From an uncultured Acidobacteriota bacterium (GTDB taxonomy: Bacteria; Acidobacteriota; Terriglobia; Bryobacterales; Bryobacteraceae): a stretch of 64,000 nucleotides of DNA. The DNA lies in contig CADEFM010000005.1 of assembly GCA_902826605.1 (NCBI GenBank), positions 186,001 through 250,000 of the forward strand, in the 5' to 3' direction. The notes beneath the pieces are model-generated. The model was not told the DNA's origin. It searched no databases and saw only the letters and a list, made by a program, of their open reading frames with translations. This document shows, piece after piece, positions 52,762-60,940 of the stretch (its first letter is position 1; each line of letters begins with the position of its first letter). Made by a program: the position numbers and the translations under genes.

Positions 52762-52777
52762 GACACAGGGCTGTGTC
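52762..52777. promoter_or_regulatory. Palindrome GACACAGGGCTGTGTC in the phoH leader
   Basis: Perfect 7-bp arms with a 2-bp centre, 8 nt upstream of ATG 52754. Either an operator for a dimeric repressor or an RNA hairpin that would occlude initiation. Confidence 0.4.
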
Positions 52778-52885
52778 GGCAAGGCCGGACATCCGCAGTC
52801 GCGGAGGCAGGGTGCACATCCAGCTATAGGATAGCAGGAAAGGCGGCTTCGGCGGTCGGCGCCGGATTCCATCATCCGAGGCGTC

Positions 52886-52891
52886 TACAAT
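52886..52891 (+). promoter_or_regulatory. -10-like TACAAT, 6 nt before the gene at 52898
   Basis: GTCTACAAT then 6 nt then TTG 52898, with no Shine-Dalgarno; identical spacing to larE. Confidence 0.4.
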
Positions 52892-52897
52892 GGTTTC

Positions 52898-53440
52898 TTG
52901 CGCTATTTTTTTAGCCGGCGAATCCCTGAAATTACGCGCGTCCTCCTGGTGGAGAGCGGGTCTCGTGACATTTTAGAGCGAGTGATACCCGTATTGCGGC
53001 GTTTCAACCAGCACGGTATCAAAATCGATCTGGTGACATGTTTTGCGGGAACGCCAATCGAATTTGACGGTCGCGTTTATCATGTATCGGATTACGCTGG
53101 GCCGGAGGCGCGTCAGCGTCTTTATGACGAACTGATTGGCCGCCAGTACGCACTCACGGGAATCATTTGCTCCGGCGAGCCCGTGATGACCAAATGGAAA
53201 TGGATGCTGGCGGCGAGGGTGCCATCGAAACTGATGATCATCAACGAGAACGCCGATTTTTTTTGGGTCGATTGGGGACACTGGCGCAGTATCGCCGTGG
53301 TCGCCCTCTACCGTGCGGGCATGACGGGAAGTTCGGCCGTACCCGCATTGGCGCGCCTTTTGTTTTTCCCTTTCACTCTCACTTATTTGCTGCTGTATGC
53401 CGGAGCCGTTCATTTCCGGAGAAAGATACGCATTTCATGA
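52898..53440 (+). CDS. Unknown protein, glycosyltransferase-like fragment
   Basis: 180 residues starting at TTG 52898. ITRVLLVESGSRDILERVIPVL then RFNQHGIKIDLVTCFAGTPIEFDGRVYHV looks like the Rossmann start of a GT-B-type or response-type fold, but no donor-binding motif follows. The protein ends in one hydrophobic helix (about 146-168, LARLLFFPFTLTYLLLYAG) and a basic tail, so it is probably membrane-anchored at the C-terminus. Its stop overlaps the ATG of qor by 4 bp (ATGA). TACAAT lies 6 nt upstream. Function not recognised. Confidence 0.65.
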   Translation: MRYFFSRRIPEITRVLLVESGSRDILERVIPVLRRFNQHGIKIDLVTCFAGTPIEFDGRVYHVSDYAGPEARQRLYDELIGRQYALTGIICSGEPVMTKWKWMLAARVPSKLMIINENADFFWVDWGHWRSIAVVALYRAGMTGSSAVPALARLLFFPFTLTYLLLYAGAVHFRRKIRIS

Positions 53441-54402
53441 AAGCTGTTTTCATAAACCAGCATGGGGGCGCGGAAGTGCTCCAGCACGGAGATTTCAATA
53501 AGCCTGCCGCCGCTGCGGGCCAGGTGTTGGTGAAACTCGCGGCCTCTGGCGTGAATTTCATAGACACTTACCATCGCGGTGGCCTTTATAAGATTCCTCT
53601 TCCTGCCGTTCTCGGCTCGGAAGGCGCTGGAGTGGTAGAGGCACTCGGTGAGGGCGTTACTGGTTTTCGAGTGGGCGACCACGTTGCTTATGCAATGGCG
53701 CGCGGCAGTTACGCTGAATACGCGGCAGTACCGGCAAAGCTACTGGTGCCTGTGCCGGAGGGCGTGGATCTGCGCACCGCCGCTGCTGCGATGTTGCAAG
53801 GCATGACGGCACACTACCTTACGCACGCGACCTTTCCTATTCAAAAGGGTCACACGGCGCTGGTGCATGCGGCGGCCGGCGGTACCGGAAGGCTGGTGGT
53901 CCAGATGGCGAAACTGCGCGGCGCGCGTGTCATCGGCACCGCCGGGTCGAGTGCGAAGGGTGACGTGGCCCGCCATGCCGGAGCGGATGAAGTGATCTTG
54001 TACAGTGAACAGGACTTCGTCGAAGAAGTAAAGCGTCTAACGGATGGCAAGGGTGTCGATGTGGTCTACGACGGAGTCGGCCAGGCCACATTTCTCAAGA
54101 GTCTGGAATGCCTGCGGCCGCGCGGCGCCATGGTGTTTTTTGGACAAGCAAGCGGAGCCGTCGCCCCCTTCGATCCGCTGGTACTGATGAACAAGGGATC
54201 GCTTTTTCTCACCCGGCCGACCTTGGCCAACTACAGCTCTCGCGAGGAAGTGCTGCGGCAATCCGGCGACGTATTTCGTTGGATCGCCGAGAAGAAATTG
54301 GACTTGCTGATTGGTCGCACGTATCCTCTCGCCGAGGCGGTGCAGGCGCAGCGTGATTTGGAAGGGCGTAAAACTATGGGCAAACTGGTTTTGGAGATTT
54401 GA
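53437..54402 (+). CDS. qor: NADPH:quinone oxidoreductase, zinc-free MDR family
   Basis: 321 residues from ATG 53437 (MKAVFINQHGGAEVLQHGDF), overlapping the stop of the preceding gene. GroES-like start, then LGSEGAGVVEALGEGVTGF, the Rossmann AAGGTGRLVVQMAKLRGARVIGT for NADPH, and VVYDGVGQATFLKSLECLRPRGAMVFFGQ; no structural zinc cysteines. Class QOR/crotonyl-CoA-like enzymes reduce quinones by one or two electrons. The frame is open to 53167, but that part overlaps the upstream gene and is rejected. It is followed by ridA after 1 bp. Confidence 0.92.
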   Translation: MKAVFINQHGGAEVLQHGDFNKPAAAAGQVLVKLAASGVNFIDTYHRGGLYKIPLPAVLGSEGAGVVEALGEGVTGFRVGDHVAYAMARGSYAEYAAVPAKLLVPVPEGVDLRTAAAAMLQGMTAHYLTHATFPIQKGHTALVHAAAGGTGRLVVQMAKLRGARVIGTAGSSAKGDVARHAGADEVILYSEQDFVEEVKRLTDGKGVDVVYDGVGQATFLKSLECLRPRGAMVFFGQASGAVAPFDPLVLMNKGSLFLTRPTLANYSSREEVLRQSGDVFRWIAEKKLDLLIGRTYPLAEAVQAQRDLEGRKTMGKLVLEI

Positions 54403-54403
54403 G

Positions 54404-54850
54404 ATGTCTGCCGAAAAAAGACTGCAAGAACTGGGTATTACGCTCCCCGCCCTGCGCAAACCCGCAGGAAATTACGTGGACGCGGTGCGTTCCGGCAACC
54501 TGCTGTTCCTCGCGGGCAAAGGCCCGCCCGGCGCAAAGGGAAAGGTGGGCGTGGATTTCACCACGCAGCAGGCGCATAATTGCGCTCGCGATGTAGGGTT
54601 GCAGTTGCTCGCTGCCATGCGCCAGGAGTTGGGCAGTTTGGACCGCGTCACCCGTATCGTGAAACTACTGGGCTTCGTCAATGCAGTCCCCGAGTTCGGT
54701 GAACACCCGGCGGTGATCAACGGATGCTCAGATCTGTTCGTAAGTATTTTCGGTGAGCGCGGCCGCCACGCCAGAAGCGCCGTGGGAATGGGTTCGCTGC
54801 CTTTTCAGATTCCGGTTGAAATCGAAGCGATTGTGGAAGTCGAGGAGTGA
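54404..54850 (+). CDS. RidA-family enamine/imine deaminase
   Basis: 148 residues from ATG 54404 with GGAG 8 nt upstream. YjgF/RidA fold: SGNLLFLAGKGPP, HNCARDVGLQLLAAM, RIVKLLGFVNAVPEFGEHPAVINGCSDLFVSIFGERGRHARSAVGMGSLPFQIPVEIEAIVEV. The family Arg that binds the carboxylate of the substrate is present as Arg in GRHARSAVG. RidA hydrolyses reactive 2-aminoacrylate; this longer variant resembles a subfamily of less certain activity. It lies 1 bp after qor and converges on ispF. Confidence 0.9.
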   Translation: MSAEKRLQELGITLPALRKPAGNYVDAVRSGNLLFLAGKGPPGAKGKVGVDFTTQQAHNCARDVGLQLLAAMRQELGSLDRVTRIVKLLGFVNAVPEFGEHPAVINGCSDLFVSIFGERGRHARSAVGMGSLPFQIPVEIEAIVEVEE

Positions 54851-54883
54851 TGGCCACTTCTCGCGGGCTATCCACGGCACACG

Positions 54884-55396
54884 CTACCTTGCCAGGGTGA
54901 CCACGGCCTGCGCCTCCGCTGACATGCTGCGGCCCACGGGGCCCACTCCCTCAGCCGTTTTGAATTTGACCGACACGCAATCTAACGGCAATCCAGCGAT
55001 TTCCGCCAGAGATTTCCTGATCGCCTCGCGATGCTGTTTGAGTTTTGGAATCTCCATGATAATCGTGGAGTCTATATTCACCAATACGAAGCCGCGCTGT
55101 TCCGCCAACACAAGGGCCTCTTCCAGGAACTGACGGCTGGGTGCATCTTTCCATTCCGGCGCCGAGTTCGGGAAATGCTCGCCGATATCACCGAGTGCGG
55201 CCGCCCCCAGCACGGCATCAGTCACCGCGTGGAGAAGGACATCGGCATCGGAGTGGCCGTCCAAGCCATAACTCCAGGGAATTTCCACGCCCCCGAGCAT
55301 CAGCTTACGGCCACCAGAGATGCGATGCACGTCCCAGCCTATCCCCGTGCGGAATTCACGAACGCCTCCACCGCTATGGGCCACATCTCCGCTCAC
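54884..55396 (-). CDS. ispF: 2-C-methyl-D-erythritol 2,4-cyclodiphosphate synthase
   Basis: 170 residues. Zinc-binding Asp22, His24 (GIGWDVHR) and His56 (DADVLLHAVTD), plus DIGEHFP and the RSMSAEAQAVVTL end match the IspF trimer. It converts CDP-ME-2P to the cyclic diphosphate in the MEP isoprenoid pathway. About 12 extra residues precede the usual start; a later GTG is possible. The ATG overlaps the ispD stop by 4 bp. Confidence 0.95.
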   Translation of the reverse strand: MSGDVAHSGGGVREFRTGIGWDVHRISGGRKLMLGGVEIPWSYGLDGHSDADVLLHAVTDAVLGAAALGDIGEHFPNSAPEWKDAPSRQFLEEALVLAEQRGFVLVNIDSTIIMEIPKLKQHREAIRKSLAEIAGLPLDCVSVKFKTAEGVGPVGRSMSAEAQAVVTLAR

Positions 55397-56109
55397 GACG
55401 CGGTCTGCCTTGACGTCTCTTCGGCCAGAAATAGGTGAGCCAGTTCCATATCGGTGGGCCGTGTGATTTTGATGTTACGGTCGCTGCCCTGCACCACGCT
55501 AACCTCAACTACTTCCAGCCGTTCCACCAGGCTGGCCTCGTCCGTTCCGCTAAAGTGGTCGTTCCGGGCACTTTCGAAGGCACGCTGCAGCAGGTCTAAT
55601 CGAAAGACCTGTGGAGTCTGCGCTAGGATCAGATGCTCCCGCGGAATGGTATCGCGAACCCGGTTCTTGTGAACCCGCTTCACAGTGTCCACGGGAACAA
55701 TCCCGACAATAGCGGCGCCCGACTGTGCGGCCTCCGCAATCACCTTTTCCACTAACTCCGGATCAATAAATGGCCGGACCGCGTCGTGCACGGCAACCAG
55801 TTCCGTGTCGGGCGGCAGGGTAGCCAGCGCGTTTTCGACGGACTGCTGACGGCTATCGCCGCCTTCCACGAAGCGTACGGGTTTGGTGGGATGTTCCTGG
55901 TGCACCAGGCCGCGAGCCCAATCCAGATCTTCCTGCCGGAGCGCCACCACGATCTCGCTGACCGATGGACACCGCAGGAATTTGCGAATGGTGTGCACTA
56001 GGATGGGCGCACCATCCAGCAGCATGAATTGCTTACGGCTGGTACCGGACCTCTCGCGGCCCATACGCGTTCCCAGGCCTGCTGCAGGAAGGATAACGGA
56101 GACTTTCAT
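55393..56109 (-). CDS. ispD: 2-C-methyl-D-erythritol 4-phosphate cytidylyltransferase
   Basis: 238 residues. Nucleotidyltransferase start VILPAAGLGTRMGRERSGTSRKQFMLLDGAPI, VHDAVRPFIDPELVEKVI and TDEASLVERLEVVEVSVVQGSDRNIKITRPTDM are IspD signatures. It joins MEP to CTP, the step before IspE and IspF. The start overlaps nothing upstream; TACAAT lies 11 nt before ATG 56109. ispD-ispF are side by side after the PIN-TRAM gene, the order seen in many bacteria. Confidence 0.96.
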   Translation of the reverse strand: MKVSVILPAAGLGTRMGRERSGTSRKQFMLLDGAPILVHTIRKFLRCPSVSEIVVALRQEDLDWARGLVHQEHPTKPVRFVEGGDSRQQSVENALATLPPDTELVAVHDAVRPFIDPELVEKVIAEAAQSGAAIVGIVPVDTVKRVHKNRVRDTIPREHLILAQTPQVFRLDLLQRAFESARNDHFSGTDEASLVERLEVVEVSVVQGSDRNIKITRPTDMELAHLFLAEETSRQTAS

Positions 56110-56120
56110 GTCGATCTTCG

Positions 56121-56126
56121 ATTGTA
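56121..56126 (-). promoter_or_regulatory. -10-like TACAAT, 11 nt before ispD
   Basis: GGCTACAAT, then 11 nt, then ATG 56109. No Shine-Dalgarno is present in between; a very short leader is implied. Confidence 0.35.
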
Positions 56127-56177
56127 GCCCAAGCAGGGGCGAGCCTTAATCGAGCAATCGCGCCGAGCCCGATTTAC

Positions 56178-57278
56178 CTATGAGCCAGCGCCGGCAGCGG
56201 GGATGGGTTCGCGCAAGGGACGCTCGGCGGCGGTCATTTTATTTTCATGCACAGCGTGCACTCGATCGTCGAAGCGTCCGAAGATCATTTTGCCGGCTGT
56301 CGTTTGCAACACGCTGGTGACCGCGATGTCGATCGTCTTCGAGATCATGCGGCGGGCGTTATCCACCACCACCATGGTGCCATCGTCCAGATACGCCACA
56401 CCTTGGTTGTATTCCTTGCCTTCTTTCAGAATGAAGACGCGCATGGTTTCGCCGGGCAGCACCACGGGCCGTAAGGCGTTGGCCAGCTCATTGATGTTCA
56501 ACACTTCGACGCCATGCAACTGCGCCACTTTATTCAGGTTGAAATCGTTGGTGACGATCTTGCAGTTATACACCTTCGCCAATTCGATCAACTTCATATC
56601 CACTTCACGGACGGCCGGGAAATCTTCCTCGACGATCTGAACCGTCAACTGAGTCATTTTTTGAATACGCCGTAAAATATCGAGCCCACGGCGTCCCCGA
56701 TTGCGTTTCAATGAATCGGCCGAATCCGCCACCAGTTGCAACTCGTGCAGCACGAACTGCGGGATGACCAAAGCGCCGTCTATGAAGCCGGTCTCCACGA
56801 TATCCGCGATGCGGCCGTCGATGATGACGCTGGTGTCCAGAATCTTAAAGGAGGTCTTCGATCCGGACTCGCCGCCGAACAAGCCCCCTAGCGCACCCAG
56901 GTTTAACAAGTCCCCTTTCGCGGCGCCGACGACAAGTCCGCAATAGGTCATCCATGCCAACAATGCGATTTGAATAAAGGGAACCGTGCCGTTACTGCTG
57001 GATAGCGCGCGGCCAAGGACGAGTGAAATGAGAAATGCCCCAAGGATTCCCAGCACGCTTCCAAAGGCGGCGCCAATAAGCCGCTTCAGTGTAATTTGCC
57101 GGATGCGAGACTCAAAGATCACGACCCCCACGCCAACGATCGCACCCACCGCCCCGCCAAGTGCGGCGGACAGATTGAACGGACGGAGGAAAAAACCCGC
57201 GCACGCCAATGCTGCGATAAAAAGAAAGCGAATGATGAACAGATCGACCAAGTTGGCCTCCGATCTTGCTGAGTTCAC
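56178..57278 (-). CDS. PIN-TRAM domain membrane protein (YacL-like)
   Basis: 366 residues. Four predicted N-terminal helices (about 10-30, 33-54, 64-88, 100-122) are followed by a PIN domain (about 145-260: KILDTSVIIDGRIADIVETGF, PQFVLHELQLVADSAD, VDMKLIELAKVYNCKIVTNDFNLNKVA) and a TRAM-like C-terminal domain (about 270-335: LPGETMRVFILKEGKEYNQGVAYLDDGTMVVVDNARRMISKTIDIAVTSV). It is a YacL-type PIN/TRAM protein; an RNA or DNA role is suspected, function unproven. The acidic catalytic residues are retained (Asp of LDTSV, Glu of LHELQ, Asp of TNDFN). It is next to ispD as in Firmicutes. Confidence 0.9.
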   Translation of the reverse strand: MNSARSEANLVDLFIIRFLFIAALACAGFFLRPFNLSAALGGAVGAIVGVGVVIFESRIRQITLKRLIGAAFGSVLGILGAFLISLVLGRALSSSNGTVPFIQIALLAWMTYCGLVVGAAKGDLLNLGALGGLFGGESGSKTSFKILDTSVIIDGRIADIVETGFIDGALVIPQFVLHELQLVADSADSLKRNRGRRGLDILRRIQKMTQLTVQIVEEDFPAVREVDMKLIELAKVYNCKIVTNDFNLNKVAQLHGVEVLNINELANALRPVVLPGETMRVFILKEGKEYNQGVAYLDDGTMVVVDNARRMISKTIDIAVTSVLQTTAGKMIFGRFDDRVHAVHENKMTAAERPLREPIPAAGAGS

Positions 57279-57462
57279 GCGTGGCAGTGCGTACTGCGAC
57301 CGCGGAATATAGCGGACAGTATATCATCTGGCGGGAACGGAGAAAGAAAGGATGGAAGGAGGGAAAACACTTCGCGTACGAGCCGCGCTCGCCGTGCGTG
57401 CGCCGCGGAAATTTTAGACAAGATCCTAGACGCAGGCTTGAAACCCGCGCATTCGCAACGTG

Positions 57463-57951
57463 CTAAAGCGCTTTAGCCAGTTCTTCGGCGAACGCGCTCT
57501 GCGGACCTTCGTCGGCCGGACGTCTCATACTCGTCCCTGTCTTGCGAGGCCGTCGCGCACGATCTGCCGCGGGACTGCCAGCAGGCCCGCTCTGTGCATA
57601 CGGTGCGGGAGATGCCGTAGCTCCGGTGTTCCCGCCACTCATGCCCGTGCCGGGCGGACGCCCTCCCGTTGGACCAGGCCCCGTGCCGGGTGCTTTCGGC
57701 TTGGGCGGTTGTGCGGGGTTGGCTCGCAAGAGGCGATCCTCCAGTGGAGCGCGGTCGAATCGGCGGATAATGGAATTCATTTCCTCCTGATTCGGCGACT
57801 CGATAAACGCGAAGCCCTTCGACTCCTGCGTTTCGGGATTGCGGATGACTTTAATTGCGTCCGCGACCAGGTTTTCGGCGCTTAGCCATCCCCTGATATC
57901 GTCCGCGGTGACCCAAGCGGGCAAGTTGCCCAGGAATACGGTAAAACTCAT
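57463..57951 (-). CDS. RRM-domain RNA-binding protein with Gly/Pro-rich tail
   Basis: 162 residues. One RRM (about 1-82) with RNP2 FTVFLGNLP and RNP1 SKGFAFIESP; the rest is a Gly/Pro/Arg-rich tail (GPGPTGGRPPGTGMSGGN) ending in AFAEELAKAL. The architecture recalls cold-shock Rbp proteins of cyanobacteria and other phyla. The leader to about 58040 is 90 nt long and contains CCTCCTCG on the RNA, an anti-Shine-Dalgarno-like stretch. No Shine-Dalgarno sits close to ATG 57951. It is isolated from its neighbours. Confidence 0.88.
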   Translation of the reverse strand: MSFTVFLGNLPAWVTADDIRGWLSAENLVADAIKVIRNPETQESKGFAFIESPNQEEMNSIIRRFDRAPLEDRLLRANPAQPPKPKAPGTGPGPTGGRPPGTGMSGGNTGATASPAPYAQSGPAGSPAADRARRPRKTGTSMRRPADEGPQSAFAEELAKAL

Positions 57952-58051
57952 TCGATGATTGTCTTCAACTCCGTTGGTGGGGGTTTGCTTCGAGGAGGTT
58001 TTCCATCAAGGCATTCTTATGCTAGCACAATCGATGTGGGGTGCAAACGCG

Positions 58052-59140
58052 TTACAAAATCGCTTGAGCTTCCTCCCAGATTTGCCGGACAATATCGCTG
58101 GCGGGAATGGGTTTTGCCAGTGCAGCGGACTGCCCTGCCCAGACCTGCATTCGATGATAGTCTCCACTAGCCGAGCCGGCTTCCTTCATCTGCATTGTCA
58201 GGCCTCGCTGAACCGGGTAGGGCGCGGGGGCCGGCGCGGATTCGGCCGCTCTGACAAAGTCCGTGGCAATCGCACGGCCGAGCCGCCCGCTGAAAGCTCT
58301 GGTCAGAGTAGTTCCCTCGGGTTCGAGATTTTCGAGGGCGCCGGCCCAGGCAGGGTGTGTGCCAGCTTCAGGACAACGCAAAAAGGCCGTTCCCAGCATT
58401 ACCGCGCTCGCGCCCAGAGCCAAAGCCGCAGCCACGCCGCGGCCGTCGCCGATTCCTCCCGCGGCTATGATGGGCAGCTCAATGAAATCCGTAAGGCGGG
58501 GAATCAGGGCAAAAAGACCAACCCCTTGTCTCTCGGCCGCGGCCTGATCGAACGATCCACGATGACCACCCGCTTCAAAACCCTGCGCGATAATCGCATC
58601 GGCGCCTGCATCGCGCGCCGTCTTTCCTTCATCGAGCGTTGTGGCGGTGGCGAACCATGCGATGCCGCGTTGCTTCAGACGCCGTACGAAATCGTTCGGA
58701 AACACGCCCATAATGGACGACACAGCCGCAGGCGCAAGATCTAGAAACGCCTCGCATTGGGCGTCGAAATCCTGCAGAATCACATCACCCGCAGACGGGG
58801 GGACCGCCGGCCCCCAGTCTTTGAGAAACGTTCTCATTCGTTCCTCAGAACGTGGATCCCTGACTGGCTTAGGATCCGGAATCCACGTGTTCAACTGAAA
58901 GGGACCGGCGCTGTTCGATCTGAATTCTTCAGCCCAGGCGCGGATCCCGGCTGGAGGCACCGCCAACGCGCCCATTGCTCCCATGCCACCGGCGTTCGCT
59001 ACGGCGATGGACAAACTCGCCGGACAGGCGCCAGCCATCGGAGCCAGTAAAATGGGCACTTTGAGCCCATACTCTTCGCAGAATTGGGCGGCGCGCCTTA
59101 CCGGTCGATTCCCTTGAGGTTTCGTGATATGCACTTGCAC
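58052..59140 (-). CDS. Nitronate monooxygenase family (2-nitropropane dioxygenase)
   Basis: 362 residues. FMN-binding TIM barrel: [42 protein letters not shown] [34 protein letters not shown] with the catalytic His of GGHRG, and [32 protein letters not shown] for phosphate binding. It oxidises nitronates or acts as an enoyl-ACP-reductase-like FabK; the GHRG and GTAFL motifs fit both families. The order DUF2490 then this gene, 3 bp apart, implies one operon. Confidence 0.9.
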   Translation of the reverse strand: MQVHITKPQGNRPVRRAAQFCEEYGLKVPILLAPMAGACPASLSIAVANAGGMGAMGALAVPPAGIRAWAEEFRSNSAGPFQLNTWIPDPKPVRDPRSEERMRTFLKDWGPAVPPSAGDVILQDFDAQCEAFLDLAPAAVSSIMGVFPNDFVRRLKQRGIAWFATATTLDEGKTARDAGADAIIAQGFEAGGHRGSFDQAAAERQGVGLFALIPRLTDFIELPIIAAGGIGDGRGVAAALALGASAVMLGTAFLRCPEAGTHPAWAGALENLEPEGTTLTRAFSGRLGRAIATDFVRAAESAPAPAPYPVQRGLTMQMKEAGSASGDYHRMQVWAGQSAALAKPIPASDIVRQIWEEAQAIL

Positions 59141-59143
59141 CCC

Positions 59144-59911
59144 TTAACGGAACAATTTGCTCAGCGCGGCAGTCGATGTCCACATGACTCGCAGAGTATG
59201 GTCGTTCTCTTCGATACGGTTATTGCGTTGAATGATGAACTGGTTCTGGTAACCGACTTCAAGCACGTTATTTCTGGTGAAACGGTAACCCACTCCGCCG
59301 AAAGCGCGATTCTGATCGAAGCTGTTGGTTCCGTGGTTGGGGCCATACGGGAGAAAAAGTTCGTCGCCTGCGAACAAATACCATTGGCGCCCCTCGGCGT
59401 TTGCCGTGGTGATGGGCAGGGTGGCCTTCAGCTGATAACGAAAACGATTTTGGTACCGCCAGAAATAGTTGTTCGTGTCTGTGTAATTCTGAATCCAGCG
59501 TTGTTCCGTCCGGTACCGGTGCTCGAAGCCGGCCCTTTTCAATTCGTGCCTTAGCGAGATTTGTTGATAAGTACGATGCTCGTTGAATGGATGAGCGACC
59601 GGGAAGTCGCCATAGCGGCCTGTGTAAGTGAACACGTACCCGATCGCAACTTGGGCGCGCGGCGAGAAACGGTACGCTACAGCATCGCGAGTTTGAAATT
59701 GCTGCCATATGTTCAAGAAATTCGAGCGGCGAACTTGAACTTCGGAATAGATGCTCCAGGGACCCTTCACCTGATGGTCGCCGGCGTAAACCCACCAAGT
59801 ATTTGCATTGGTGTCTCGAACGCGGTCCATTGAATTCTGGGCAAGACACGGACAAGATGCCATCGCAACCAGCAGTAGCACACGGAGTGCTTTTGTTGAA
59901 GATTGCATCAT
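59144..59911 (-). CDS. DUF2490-family secreted protein
   Basis: 255 residues with a signal peptide (MMQSSTKALRVLLLVAMASC...LAQ). Repeated aromatic-rich beta strands (GPWSIYSEVQVRRSNFLNIWQQFQTRDAVAYRF, FEHRYRTEQRWIQ, YFWRYQNRFRYQL, GVGYRFTRNNVLEVGYQNQF) and a terminal ...LSKLFR indicate a small outer-membrane beta barrel, as in DUF2490. Function unknown. It leads an operon with the nitronate monooxygenase gene. Confidence 0.85.
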   Translation of the reverse strand: MMQSSTKALRVLLLVAMASCPCLAQNSMDRVRDTNANTWWVYAGDHQVKGPWSIYSEVQVRRSNFLNIWQQFQTRDAVAYRFSPRAQVAIGYVFTYTGRYGDFPVAHPFNEHRTYQQISLRHELKRAGFEHRYRTEQRWIQNYTDTNNYFWRYQNRFRYQLKATLPITTANAEGRQWYLFAGDELFLPYGPNHGTNSFDQNRAFGGVGYRFTRNNVLEVGYQNQFIIQRNNRIEENDHTLRVMWTSTAALSKLFR

Positions 59912-59963
59912 GAATTTTTTGGGTTAACGGTCAGAGTAGCACCACGTAGTTAGGCGGGGATAC

Positions 59964-60908
59964 TTAGAATTTCGGGGCGTAGTATCCACGGCGGGCGCGC
60001 ACCACTAGGTCCTTGCGGCCTTTCACTTTAATTTCCACTGGATGGTACAGGCCGTCCGCTTTGAGAGGTTCCGGGCGGTAATAGAGATTGTATTGATGGC
60101 GCAATTCATTGGCGATGTTTTCAAACGATTGCGCGAGATCCTGAGATTTGAACGGGAAAAACGCAAGTCCGCCGGTTTCCTCCGCGAAGTATTTCAGGAC
60201 CTTGTCGCCGTCGCTGGGGATGCGCGAAATGTTGGTGGAAATGGAATAGATCACCACGTCGGCTTTTTGCGCCATCTCCAGCGCCTGATCGCGCGCGTAA
60301 CGGCTGTCATTGTCCTCTCCGTCACTCAGAATTACGATCGCGCGGCGGAACTTGTCACGCGGCTGCTCACCCATCAGCTTTTCTTTGCTTGCGAAATAGA
60401 TGGCGTCATAGAGCGCGGTGCCGCCACCGGGGCGCAAGCTGCGGATCGCCTTCCCGAGGGCGTCGGTATCGTTCGTAAGATCGGAAACTAATTCCGCCGA
60501 GCTGTCGAAGCTCACCACCATGCCCATGTCTTGGCCCGGCCGGATGACGGTATTGATGAAGTCGGTCGCCGCTTCCTGTTGAAAGCGGAAGCGGTCGCGA
60601 ATGCTGTTGCTTGAATCGACTAGCACGCCGATGCGCAACGGGAGATCGCTTTCCGCGTTGAACTCCGTAATGCTCTGCGGCTTCTTCTCTTCAATGATCT
60701 CAATATCGTTCCGGGTGAGATTGGTAACGAAGCGGCCCTTCTTGTCGGAGACCGTGAACACCATATTCACGCGCGTTACATCGAGAGTGATGCGCGCCTC
60801 AGAGGCGTCCTCGGTCGAAGTTGCTGGCGGCTTGGGGAGTGTGGATGCCGGTCTTTGTGCGACGGCCGCAACTGCGAGGAACAATACCGCTGCCAATCGA
60901 TAGGTCAT
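59964..60908 (-). CDS. Secreted VWA-domain protein (VWFA-related, Acidobacteriota type)
   Basis: 314 residues from ATG 60908 (MTYRLAAVLFLAVAAVAQRP, signal peptide). An N-terminal beta domain (about 35-88: VNMVFTVSDKKGRFVTNLTRNDIEIIEEKKPQSI) is followed by a VWA fold: the MIDAS DxSxS motif DSSNS in LRIGVLVDSSNSIRDRFRFQ, GGGTALYDAIYFAS and AIVILSDGEDNDSRY with the second metal Asp. Ligand and partner unknown. TATAAT ends 11 nt before the ATG, and there is no Shine-Dalgarno. The family is very common in Solibacter-type genomes. Confidence 0.9.
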   Translation of the reverse strand: MTYRLAAVLFLAVAAVAQRPASTLPKPPATSTEDASEARITLDVTRVNMVFTVSDKKGRFVTNLTRNDIEIIEEKKPQSITEFNAESDLPLRIGVLVDSSNSIRDRFRFQQEAATDFINTVIRPGQDMGMVVSFDSSAELVSDLTNDTDALGKAIRSLRPGGGTALYDAIYFASKEKLMGEQPRDKFRRAIVILSDGEDNDSRYARDQALEMAQKADVVIYSISTNISRIPSDGDKVLKYFAEETGGLAFFPFKSQDLAQSFENIANELRHQYNLYYRPEPLKADGLYHPVEIKVKGRKDLVVRARRGYYAPKF

Positions 60909-60919
60909 GATCCATCTCA

Positions 60920-60925
60920 ATTATA
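60920..60925 (-). promoter_or_regulatory. -10 TATAAT before the VWA gene
   Basis: Perfect TATAAT, 11 nt before ATG 60908 and in the 32-bp gap after the rluA-family stop, so a leader of only about 4-5 nt is expected. Confidence 0.45.
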
Positions 60926-60940
60926 GGGGACCTGCCGGGA

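Noticed and set aside
53167..53436. Upstream extension of the quinone oxidoreductase
   Set aside because: Overlaps the coding sequence at 52898-53440 in another frame; MDR homology begins at MKAVF.
57959..58744. 261-codon plus-strand frame opposite the nitronate monooxygenase
   Set aside because: The minus strand has clear FMN-binding motifs; the plus product looks like Arg/Ser/Gly-rich antisense.
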